Source: Bacteroidales bacterium (lineage in GTDB: Bacteria > Bacteroidota > Bacteroidia > Bacteroidales > JAQUTK01). Taken from it: a stretch of 64,000 bases of DNA. The position numbers and the translations under genes were made by a program. The notes beneath the pieces are model-generated. The model was not told where the DNA came from and did not search any database. It saw only the letters and a program-made list of their open reading frames with translations. Position 1 is the stretch's first letter, and the number at the start of each line of letters is the position of its first letter. Below, one piece after another: positions 1 to 7,738 of the stretch. The stretch covers positions 24,458 through 88,457 of the forward strand of contig JAQUTK010000013.1 in the NCBI GenBank assembly GCA_028709785.1. Reading direction: 5' to 3'.

Positions 1-164
1 GTGTTAAATCAACCTGTTTCAATCTATGTAAGGCAAATTATAAAGTAATTGTCATCTCTGATTGCATAACAAGCTATGACAAAAAGAAAATCGACGAAAT
101 GCTGCATTACTATGAGAGTAAAGGCAGCATAATCGTTCGTTTAAATGACCTGCTCTGTCAATAG
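1..164 (+). CDS. C-terminal fragment of an isochorismatase-like cysteine hydrolase (5' end outside window)
   Basis: An open frame enters from the left edge (first full codon at base 3) and stops with TAG at 162-164. The 53 visible residues begin KSTCFNLCKANYKVIVISDC and end IIVRLNDLLCQ. The order Ser-Thr-Cys, then an alpha-helix, then a hydrophobic strand ending in Asp, resembles the last third of isochorismatase-family hydrolases, where a Cys in a GVxTxxCV-like motif is the nucleophile and is followed by a 'VxVVxDa' strand. If so, the Cys near visible residue 4 is catalytic. The family assignment rests on a short stretch and the substrate cannot be told. The gene converges on the kinase gene ending at 172. 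Confidence 0.45.
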   Translation, partial: VKSTCFNLCKANYKVIVISDCITSYDKKKIDEMLHYYESKGSIIVRLNDLLCQ

Positions 165-171
165 AAATAAA

Positions 172-2133
172 TTATTCAACAAACGTTTCTGTTGTTGAAT
201 AAGGCAATGTGAAATAAAACGTTGATCCTTTATGCTGTTCGCTTTCTACCCACATTGTTCCACCCATTAACTCCACATAAGCCTTAGAGATGGAAAGGCC
301 CAGGCCTGCTCCCTCTCTGGCTTGTTCATCAAAAACGTCAGCCTGTATAAAACGCTCAAAGATGGCTTTCTGACGATTCTTTGGAATCCCTATACCAGTA
401 TCGGCAATATAAAATTGCAAACAGTCAAGATTATCTTTATTTACTTTCTTATAACCGACTTCTATTTCACCCTGATCAGTATATTTCAGTGCATTATTGA
501 TAAGGTTCAGAAGAACTGCATCCAATTTTTCACGATCGGTCTTTATCACTGCTTGAGAGCCGGACAAAGTTGTTTTGAGAATCAGTTGAATTCCTTTCTT
601 GTCAGCCTGAGATTTGAAGAATTTGTACGCAGCTTCCAGTTGCGCATTGATATTCGTATCCAGGATTTTCAGTTCAACCATACCCGATTCTATTTTCGAG
701 AAATCGACAATCTCGTTGATGATATTGAGCATGCGTTCTCCGCTTTGTTCGATAATCTTGATATATTCATTTTGCTCATCACCTGTTAGATCGCCTTCTT
801 TAAGCAACTCTGCAAACCCTAATATCCCGTTCATCGGCGTCCGTATTTCATGGCTGACATTGGCCAAAAAAGCTGTTTTAAGACGGTCGCTTTCTTCCGC
901 CTTTTCTTTGGCAATGATCAGATCATCAATCATCTTCTTCTTTTCGGTAATATCTCTGGTAACACCTAAAATGCCGATATACTTATTATTCTCGTCTCTG
1001 ATCAGCGATGCTTTTACTTCGACCCAAACAGTGGTCAGATCTTTGCGGATCATCTCCAACTCTAAGGTTCTCTGCGGAACAACATCTTCCCTGTTATTTG
1101 TATTCTTTGAAAGGATTTCGGATAACACATTCAATGCCTTTTGGTAGGAATCGGGTGTTAATGCCTCTGTTATTTTCTGTTTCAATGCTTCTTCAGGATC
1201 ATACCCCCTTAAAAACCTTATCGCAGGACTAATGTACGTGTAGTTTAAATCCATATCGAGCACAAAAATCACGTCGCCGGAATTATCAGCTAAGAGGCGG
1301 TATTTAGACTCACTTTCCAGGAGAGCATCCTGCTTCCTTTTTAATTCATAATGTTGATATGAATTTATGATGACTGAAGGAAGTTTGTATAAATATTTTT
1401 CGCTCTTTGTCAGATAATCATTTGCCCCTAATTTCATGGCCTGCACAGCCAGCTCTTCATTTCCCTGACCGGTAACCAATATGATGGGAATATGCTGTTT
1501 GAAGTTCTGCCGAAGGGTCTTAATCAATTCCAGCGCATCCATTCCAGGCAAACGATAATCCATCAGAATTACATTATAATGCGTTAGCAATTCGGATGTT
1601 CCTACTTCTAATTTTGCTAAAGCTTCTTCAGCTGTTGTTACCGTATCAATATGAATATATGGAGCATATTGTGCCAGATGACGGAGTGTAAGATCAATGT
1701 CAACAGCGTGCTGCTCTATATACAGCACATGAATCACCTCTGATTTATACAATCCATTTTCCTTGTAATTAGCAATGGCTAAACTTATCAGATCGGGGAG
1801 ATGGGAAATATATTCTGATCGTTTTACGATATAGTCATCAGCACCGGATTTAAGAGCTGTAACCGCAGCATCTTCATCTCCATTACCGGTTAACATGATG
1901 ACCGGAAAGCTTAAATCCCGTTGCCTGATTTCAACAAGAAATTCAAGACCGTTACCATCAGGCAGATTTACATCAAGTAAAGCGATATCAAATGAATGAT
2001 CTGCAACAAGCAGCTTCCTTGCTTGTTGCAATGTGGAAGCATGCTCTATGATACAACCGGGAACAGACCCAATAAGACCTCTTCTTGTCAAATCGGCATC
2101 CATAAAATTATCTTCAAGAAGTAGAATTCTCAT
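172..2133 (-). CDS. Hybrid sensor: REC-REC-PAS-histidine kinase
   Basis: This 653-residue cytoplasmic signalling protein has two receiver domains at the N-terminus (about 1-122 and 133-258; phospho-acceptor candidates D54 in LLDVNLPDG and D192 in LMDYRLPG), a PAS domain (about 275-395), a HisKA dimerisation segment with H428 in the motif SHEIRTP, and a C-terminal HATPase domain with N-box NLINNALKYT, ADTGIGIP and GAGLGLS. There is no signal peptide or membrane segment. Receivers placed before a kinase usually let an upstream phosphorelay control kinase output. It is last in a four-gene minus-strand operon, 34 bases after the single-domain response regulator, so that regulator and the preceding kinase are likely partners. 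No DNA-binding output domain is present. Confidence 0.9.
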   Translation of the reverse strand: MRILLLEDNFMDADLTRRGLIGSVPGCIIEHASTLQQARKLLVADHSFDIALLDVNLPDGNGLEFLVEIRQRDLSFPVIMLTGNGDEDAAVTALKSGADDYIVKRSEYISHLPDLISLAIANYKENGLYKSEVIHVLYIEQHAVDIDLTLRHLAQYAPYIHIDTVTTAEEALAKLEVGTSELLTHYNVILMDYRLPGMDALELIKTLRQNFKQHIPIILVTGQGNEELAVQAMKLGANDYLTKSEKYLYKLPSVIINSYQHYELKRKQDALLESESKYRLLADNSGDVIFVLDMDLNYTYISPAIRFLRGYDPEEALKQKITEALTPDSYQKALNVLSEILSKNTNNREDVVPQRTLELEMIRKDLTTVWVEVKASLIRDENNKYIGILGVTRDITEKKKMIDDLIIAKEKAEESDRLKTAFLANVSHEIRTPMNGILGFAELLKEGDLTGDEQNEYIKIIEQSGERMLNIINEIVDFSKIESGMVELKILDTNINAQLEAAYKFFKSQADKKGIQLILKTTLSGSQAVIKTDREKLDAVLLNLINNALKYTDQGEIEVGYKKVNKDNLDCLQFYIADTGIGIPKNRQKAIFERFIQADVFDEQAREGAGLGLSISKAYVELMGGTMWVESEQHKGSTFYFTLPYSTTETFVE

Positions 2134-2167
2134 ATCGCTTCATTTTAAGGGTTATTTTAGAGATCTT

Positions 2168-2596
2168 TTAAACAGGTTTATTTATGACACGCCAATACAA
2201 GTCTATATGATTGGCCACCTCAATAAATTTACCAAAATCGACCGGTTTAACAATATATGAATTGGCCCCTAATTGGTAGGCGGACTGTAAATCAGACGAT
2301 TCTGACGATGTAGTCAGTATGACAATGGGTATTGATTTAAAATCAGGGCGAGATTTGATGATTCTAAGTACCTCCAACCCGCTGACTTTAGGCATATTGA
2401 GATCAAGCAGAATGACAACCGGCTTCGCTTCCCCCTTCTCCCATCGTTCTATATATTGCAGAGCCTCTTCACCATCCCTTGCTACCTGTATAGGGTTAGA
2501 GAGTTTTTTCGCGGCAAATGCCCGCAGGGTAAGATCTAGGTCGATAGGATTATCTTCAACAAGTAAGATGGGGTTGTTTGTGTTTTCTGTAAGCAT
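2168..2596 (-). CDS. Single-domain response regulator (Rcp1/CheY-like)
   Basis: A stand-alone receiver of 142 residues. The acidic pocket is seen in LLVEDNPID, the phospho-acceptor is D65 in LLDLNMPK, the switch Thr lies in VILTTSS and the conserved Lys is K117 in VKPVD. The VEDNPxD and LDLNMPKxxG pattern with the late VKPVDF motif is typical of Rcp-type regulators that pair with PAS or phytochrome-like kinases. I start it at the ATG at 2594-2596 rather than an upstream in-frame codon, because that places it one base after the stop of the kinase gene and gives a normal receiver start (MLTENTNNPILLVEDN). It has no output domain, so it probably relays phosphate, for example to the downstream hybrid kinase. 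Confidence 0.9.
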   Translation of the reverse strand: MLTENTNNPILLVEDNPIDLDLTLRAFAAKKLSNPIQVARDGEEALQYIERWEKGEAKPVVILLDLNMPKVSGLEVLRIIKSRPDFKSIPIVILTTSSESSDLQSAYQLGANSYIVKPVDFGKFIEVANHIDLYWRVINKPV

Positions 2597-2597
2597 A

Positions 2598-3944
2598 TTA
2601 TTTGTTTTTAGGAATTTCGAGATAAAAAGTAGAACCCATACCCGGTGTACTATCAGCCCATGTCCTTCCACACATTCTTTGCATCGCTTTATTGACCATT
2701 GCCAAACCTATGCCTGTACCGGGAAAATCTTCGACTCTTTGCAGACGCTGGAAGATTTCAAAGATCTTTTGGTGATATTTCATATCAAAACCAATACCAT
2801 TGTCTTTGACACTTATAATCCATGAGAACTCATTATCTTCAACTTTGATTTGAATGGAAGGATCACTCTTACCTTTTGAAAATTTAATTGCATTCTCCAG
2901 AAGATTACGAAGTGCAATGGTAAGTCCCTTGCGATCTGCTACAAGTTCGATATCCGGTATATTCATATCTATTCCAAAACGGCCGGTTTCCAGCTCATTC
3001 ATATAAAGATCCAATACAGAATGAATCAACTCTTTGATTCTTATAGGCTCAATACTCAACTGACTCCGTTCTAAACGTGAATAGTCTAAAAGATCATCAA
3101 TAAGTTGGTTCATCTGGAGCGTGGAACTCCGAATTGTTTCAATAAATAGTTGGGCCTCCTCATTCAGGCTTGATTTGTACAAATCGGATAATAATTTGCT
3201 GTAACCATCAATACCACGGAGAGGTGCTTTAAGGTCGTGTGATACTGAATAGGTAAATGTTTCCAGCTCTTTGTTGATGGCTTGCAGTTGCAACGTTCGC
3301 TCAATGACCCGCTGTTCCAGTTCCGCGTTGAGCTTCTGCACCTCATTTTTCGCCTCCTTTTGGTCTTCAAGCACACTCAGCAGCGTCTGTCGAGAGCGGT
3401 TGGAGACATCGAGTGCCTCTTTTAATCGTTTCTGCGACTCCAAAATGAGTAACTCTGACTGCTTACGGTCAGTGATATCCCACACGGTAGAAATCATCAG
3501 AGACTTACCGGTCACCTGTATATTAGAGGCATTGATGTATGTTGTTTTCTCTCCTTTACGAGTGATAGGGATATCTTCCCAATGCATCCGCTCCGGTTTT
3601 CCGGAAGCAATATCATCCAACACTCTCTTTCGCATCTCTTCACGAAAGACCGGATCTTCATATACGGCATTCCAGAAGTTATCCTCAATGGCCAGAGCCT
3701 CTCTTGTTGTACGGTACAACGATGGAAAGTTATCATTCATGTAGTTGAATTTGACCAAAGGGTCCACCGAGTTCACAGCCAGACCGATTGGCAAGTTATC
3801 CATGACAACTTTAATAAAATCTACAGGAAAAAACATATCCGGAACATTTTCATACAAGTTGACGAACTTTTCCTCTGAAAGCTTCCGGGTAGAGATTTCA
3901 TCATCCAAATCTGATGTGTGGCTTTTTACCTCTTCTTCATTCAT
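2598..3944 (-). CDS. PAS-domain sensor histidine kinase
   Basis: With the start at 3944 this is a 448-residue soluble kinase. It has an N-terminal PAS domain (about 40-165), a coiled-coil linker (about 165-225), HisKA with H236 in the motif YSVSHDLKAPLRG, and HATPase with RNLLENAIKF, VKDNGIGFD and GTGIGLAM. HDLKAPLRG is the variant typical of phytochrome-like kinases that signal to Rcp-type receivers, and exactly such a receiver gene follows after one base. The start is chosen because its ATG overlaps the stop of the upstream PocR-PAS gene by 8 bases (ATGAATGA), which suggests translational coupling. A longer reading is open further upstream but would run deep into the neighbour. This subunit may act together with the PocR-PAS protein as one sensor. 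Confidence 0.88.
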   Translation of the reverse strand: MNEEEVKSHTSDLDDEISTRKLSEEKFVNLYENVPDMFFPVDFIKVVMDNLPIGLAVNSVDPLVKFNYMNDNFPSLYRTTREALAIEDNFWNAVYEDPVFREEMRKRVLDDIASGKPERMHWEDIPITRKGEKTTYINASNIQVTGKSLMISTVWDITDRKQSELLILESQKRLKEALDVSNRSRQTLLSVLEDQKEAKNEVQKLNAELEQRVIERTLQLQAINKELETFTYSVSHDLKAPLRGIDGYSKLLSDLYKSSLNEEAQLFIETIRSSTLQMNQLIDDLLDYSRLERSQLSIEPIRIKELIHSVLDLYMNELETGRFGIDMNIPDIELVADRKGLTIALRNLLENAIKFSKGKSDPSIQIKVEDNEFSWIISVKDNGIGFDMKYHQKIFEIFQRLQRVEDFPGTGIGLAMVNKAMQRMCGRTWADSTPGMGSTFYLEIPKNK

Positions 3945-5424
3945 AATCCAATGTATTAATCTCATCCTTTGATTGGCTCTGCAACGCTTTCTCCTCAGAA
4001 GCATATCGCAAAGGCATTCCCGCCTTTGCAAGCAGTTCATTTACTTCTTTCTTCAATTCCAGCACCCTGTCCTCTCTGTCGAGAGTTACCTCATACCAAC
4101 GGCGCAGTTCGTCGAGTTGTGTTCGAACTTCTTCCTCGGCATGTTTGCGTTGAGTAATATCTTCGACCATCGCCAACGAATAATACGTCTTGTTTTTTTC
4201 GCTAAAAATTTTTGTGAGTGCCAATGATCCCCAAATTATCTCCCCATTCTTTTTGATATATCGTTTCTCTGCTTTGTATACCTCGGTTTTCCCTTCATAC
4301 AACTCCTTTAACGATTCGATATCTTTACTGCGATCGTCAGGATGAGTGATGCTTGAAAATGTTAAGGTAAGCAGTTCTTCTTTGGTATATCCAAGCATCG
4401 TACAAACTGCCTTATTGACATTAAACATTATTCCGGTTGTCAGGTTGGCCATAACCATACCTATCGGACCTTCATCAAAGACTTTACGAAAACGTTCTTC
4501 ACTCTCTTTCAGCAAATCTTCCGCATTCTTTATCTCAGTAATATCACTTGAAATACCTCCAACCGCATACACCTCATTGTTCAAATCAAATAATGGAAAC
4601 TTCTGCGTCAGGTAATAATGGATACCATCCGATTCAATGTTTGTCTCCTCAAATTGGATGGAGTGTTTTGATTTTATAACTTTCAGATCGTTGTTCCGGT
4701 GTTGTCTTGCAATTTTGGGGGGCATGAATGCTTCTCTGGGCTTACCGACAAGTTCCTCTTTCGGGACGTTAAACAAGTATTCATACCGCTTATTCGCGAG
4801 TTGAATTTTCCCATCCGTATTAACCAAATAAAACAAGGAGGTCGTATTATCGATAATATTATGAATCAACCTATTGCTTTTTGTCAAGGCATCATTCAGT
4901 TCTATTTGTTCCAATCTTTGATAGGTCATTTCACTAATCAACAGGGTCATTTCCTTCAGAAAACCCATTGTTACCTGAACCTTTTCCATTGAAACTACAG
5001 GAACCTTTTCAAGAGCTTCCAAGTATTTTTCTTCATCAAAACCATATTTCTTTGCTTGCTTTTTAAAGAATTCCATATCCGGTTCTTCAAAAAAGAATTG
5101 TCCGGAAAACAGATTGGCAATGTGTTCCCCGTTAACTACAATGGGAACAGCCACGTCAACCAATCCGTTCAAACATTTGTAAAAATGATATTTCTCACCT
5201 TCAGCTAAGGCCCCGGCCAGTTCCGTATCGCTGATGGTACATCTTTGAGAGGTTTGGGGATTTACACGATGAAAATCAGTGCATATTTGTCTCCATCCGG
5301 ATCTGAATAGCACCTTTCCATCAAGGTCAAGAACGGCTGTGACAAATCCTGTTGCTTTGTTGAAACCTTCAAGCAGGATATCTACTTTCTCAAAATCGAT
5401 TAAGGAGAGAATGTTATTTTTCAT
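3937..5424 (-). CDS. PocR-domain sensor protein with two PAS domains, no kinase domain
   Basis: This 495-residue soluble protein starts with a PocR ligand-binding domain (about 5-175). Diagnostic segments are SGWRQICTDFHR, QRCTISD, YKCLNGLVDVAVPI and GQFFFEEPD; the Cys and His residues in these could bind a ligand or metal, as proposed for PocR-type sensors. Two PAS domains follow (about 190-305 and 315-435, ending DITEI and DITQR), then a coiled-coil with the ELRRWYEVTLDRED motif that in other bacteria sits inside long sensor kinases. It has no HisKA or HATPase, but its stop codon overlaps the start of a PAS-kinase gene by 8 bases. The two may be a split form of one long PocR-PAS-PAS-PAS kinase. 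It is first in the signalling operon. Confidence 0.85.
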   Translation of the reverse strand: MKNNILSLIDFEKVDILLEGFNKATGFVTAVLDLDGKVLFRSGWRQICTDFHRVNPQTSQRCTISDTELAGALAEGEKYHFYKCLNGLVDVAVPIVVNGEHIANLFSGQFFFEEPDMEFFKKQAKKYGFDEEKYLEALEKVPVVSMEKVQVTMGFLKEMTLLISEMTYQRLEQIELNDALTKSNRLIHNIIDNTTSLFYLVNTDGKIQLANKRYEYLFNVPKEELVGKPREAFMPPKIARQHRNNDLKVIKSKHSIQFEETNIESDGIHYYLTQKFPLFDLNNEVYAVGGISSDITEIKNAEDLLKESEERFRKVFDEGPIGMVMANLTTGIMFNVNKAVCTMLGYTKEELLTLTFSSITHPDDRSKDIESLKELYEGKTEVYKAEKRYIKKNGEIIWGSLALTKIFSEKNKTYYSLAMVEDITQRKHAEEEVRTQLDELRRWYEVTLDREDRVLELKKEVNELLAKAGMPLRYASEEKALQSQSKDEINTLDYE

Positions 5425-5790
5425 AATTCCATGGCTTTGAGTGTCTGTTCATAAGTAAACATTAATGCGTTTCAGCCGGAAAGAAAATCTATATAGGTCT
5501 GATTATATCAGATTTATGTTTGTAAAGATATATATTCTTTTTTATAAATCATCCTAAGTGAAAAATATTTTTATACAAGCTCGTTCAACCACATGCTTAC
5601 ATTTTTCTTGGTTGTTCTTTTTCCTGTCTGATACAATAGTTCTTTAGAAAATGAGTTGAATTCTCCTTTTTTTGTAATACTTTTCATCGTAAAAGAGAAT
5701 CTATTTTCTACTTTTGTACGGTTGTTGAATTTCATCCATGAAAAGCCACAACACTCATACTAAACTACTAATAGCTCAGAACAATTACTC
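5425..5790. other. Divergent intergenic region between the sensor operon and the GH35 gene
   Basis: No gene is seen here. The part near the GH35 start contains a good plus-strand TAnnTTTG element at 5709-5716. No matching minus-strand element for the sensor operon was found in the 200 bases upstream of 5424; that side is very A+T-rich. Confidence 0.6.
5709..5716 (+). promoter_or_regulatory. Putative -7 element (TACTTTTG) of the GH35 gene
   Basis: It matches the Bacteroidetes -7 consensus TAnnTTTG and lies 74 bases before the GH35 start codon. No convincing -33 element was identified. Confidence 0.55.
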
Positions 5791-7662
5791 ATGAAAAAAA
5801 GACTTTCTGCCTTGCTTGCAGTTCTCATGCTGATAAGCGGTACTGCTTTCTCAAAAGAAGCGAAACACTCCTTTGCCATTGCAAACGGAAACTTCCTGTA
5901 TGATGGCAAGCCTATTCAAATCCATTCCGGTGAAATGCATTTTGCACGTGTCCCGGCTCCTTACTGGCGCCATCGTCTGAAGATGATGAAGGCTATGGGA
6001 CTGAATGCGGTGGCCACCTATGTATTCTGGAATTATCATGAAACGGCTCCCGGTGTCTGGGACTTTAAGAGTGAAAACCGCAACATCGCTGAGTTTATAA
6101 AGATTGCCAGCGAAGAGGGATTGATGGTGATCATGCGGCCGGGTCCGTATGCTTGTGCGGAATGGGAATTTGGCGGATATCCCTGGTGGTTGCAAAAGAC
6201 TCCGGGACTGGTTATTCGTACGGACAATAAACTGTTTCTCGATTCGTGTAAAGTCTATATCAACAAACTGGCCGACCAGGTGCGCGACCTGCAGATTACA
6301 AAAGGTGGTCCGCTGATTATGGTTCAGGCTGAGAATGAATTCGGTTCTTATGTGGCTCAACGTCCTGACATTCCTTTGGAGACTCATAAAAAATATAGTG
6401 CCGCAATCCGTCAGCAACTGATTGATGCAGGTCTGGACATTCCGATGTTTACGTCAGATGGTAGTTCGTTGTTTGAAGGAGGCTCTATCGAAGGAGCTCT
6501 TCCTACGGCCAACGGAGAAAGTAACATCAAGAATCTGAAACAGATTGTCAATAAGTACAACGGTGGGAAAGGTCCATACATGGTTGCGGAGTTCTATCCC
6601 GGATGGTTGGATCATTGGGCTGAACCATTTCAAAAGTCTTCAGCGAAAAGTGTGGCGAACCAAACGGCGAAATATCTGAGAGATACTGTCAGCTTCAACT
6701 TTTATATGGTACATGGCGGTACAAACTTTGGATTTACTGCGGGTGCAAACTACAGCACAGACAAGAATATCCAGCCTGACATAACCAGCTATGATTATGA
6801 CGCTCCTATCAGCGAAGCGGGTTGGGCGACGGAGAAATACAGGGCTATCCGCGATACCATGAGAAAGTATGTGAAGTATGAGATTCCGGCGATTCCTGAA
6901 CAACTGCCTGTCATTGAGATCCCCGCTATCACGCTGAGCAAGAGTGTCAACCTATTTGATATGATCAGTAACATGACTCCGGTAGAAAATGATACTGTCA
7001 TGAGCTTCGAGGATTTGAATCAGGGACATGGATATGTGCTCTATCGCAGACATTTCAATCAACCGATTAAAGGGGAACTCAAGATTGCCGGTATCCGCGA
7101 TTATGGATTGGTGTATGTGAATGGAAAGAAAGTCGGCGAACTGAACCGTGTATTCGAGAAGGACAGTATGCAAATTGATATTCCTTTTAACGGCACACTG
7201 GATATCCTGGTGGAAAATATGGGACGTATCAATTATGGGGCAAGCATCCTCTATAACAGAAAGGGGATTATCTCTCCGGTGAAGATCAACGGCATCGAAA
7301 TGACAGGTAGTTGGGAGATGTACAAACTTCCGATGAGCAGTGTGCCGGATCTGAAAGATCTGAAAGTTGGCTACACTCCGGGGATGCCTGTCATATATGA
7401 AGGTGAGTTTAGCCTTGATAAAGTGGGTGACACATTTCTTGATATGGACAAATGGGGCAAAGGTATCGTCTTTGTGAATGGTTTCAATCTGGGACGTTAC
7501 TGGAAAGTGGGACCTCAACAGACGCTTTACTTGCCGGGCTGCTTGCTGAAAAAAGGAAGTAACAAGATTGTGATCTTCGAACAGCAGAATGACACCAAAC
7601 AGACAACTATCTCAGGAGTGAAAGTACCTGTAGTGGATCAACTGAAACTGGATCGGAAATAA
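5791..7662 (+). CDS. Secreted glycoside hydrolase family 35 beta-galactosidase
   Basis: A 623-residue exported enzyme with an N-terminal signal peptide (MKKRLSALLAVLMLISGTAFS), so it probably acts in the periplasm or at the surface. The catalytic TIM barrel (about 28-350) shows the GH35 signatures GEMHFARVP, NAVATYVFWNYHE, RPGPYACAEWEFGG and QAENEFGS. E183 is the expected acid/base and E267 (in VAEFYPGW) the expected nucleophile. C-terminal beta-sandwich segments follow, one with KGIVFVNGFNLGRYW, typical of GH35. The expected activity is removal of terminal beta-galactosyl residues from oligosaccharides or glycans. It stands alone, with no SusCD pair nearby, between its own promoter and a strong terminator. 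Confidence 0.93.
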   Translation: MKKRLSALLAVLMLISGTAFSKEAKHSFAIANGNFLYDGKPIQIHSGEMHFARVPAPYWRHRLKMMKAMGLNAVATYVFWNYHETAPGVWDFKSENRNIAEFIKIASEEGLMVIMRPGPYACAEWEFGGYPWWLQKTPGLVIRTDNKLFLDSCKVYINKLADQVRDLQITKGGPLIMVQAENEFGSYVAQRPDIPLETHKKYSAAIRQQLIDAGLDIPMFTSDGSSLFEGGSIEGALPTANGESNIKNLKQIVNKYNGGKGPYMVAEFYPGWLDHWAEPFQKSSAKSVANQTAKYLRDTVSFNFYMVHGGTNFGFTAGANYSTDKNIQPDITSYDYDAPISEAGWATEKYRAIRDTMRKYVKYEIPAIPEQLPVIEIPAITLSKSVNLFDMISNMTPVENDTVMSFEDLNQGHGYVLYRRHFNQPIKGELKIAGIRDYGLVYVNGKKVGELNRVFEKDSMQIDIPFNGTLDILVENMGRINYGASILYNRKGIISPVKINGIEMTGSWEMYKLPMSSVPDLKDLKVGYTPGMPVIYEGEFSLDKVGDTFLDMDKWGKGIVFVNGFNLGRYWKVGPQQTLYLPGCLLKKGSNKIVIFEQQNDTKQTTISGVKVPVVDQLKLDRK

Positions 7663-7683
7663 CTTTGGATCAATTATACAGAC

Positions 7684-7718
7684 AAATAAAGCCCGCTTCA
7701 TCGAAGCGGGCTTTATTT
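7684..7718. terminator. Bidirectional intrinsic terminator
   Basis: A perfect 16-bp stem (7684-7699 with 7703-7718) and a 3-base loop, flanked by A- and T-tracts. It sits between the ends of the convergent GH35 and M56 genes and can serve both. Confidence 0.9.
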
Positions 7719-7738
7719 GTTTCATACCTGTCAGGAGA

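Noticed and set aside
614..1232. Plus-strand open frames inside the minus-strand kinase gene
   Set aside because: They lie antisense to a gene with clear receiver, PAS and kinase motifs and encode no recognisable protein.
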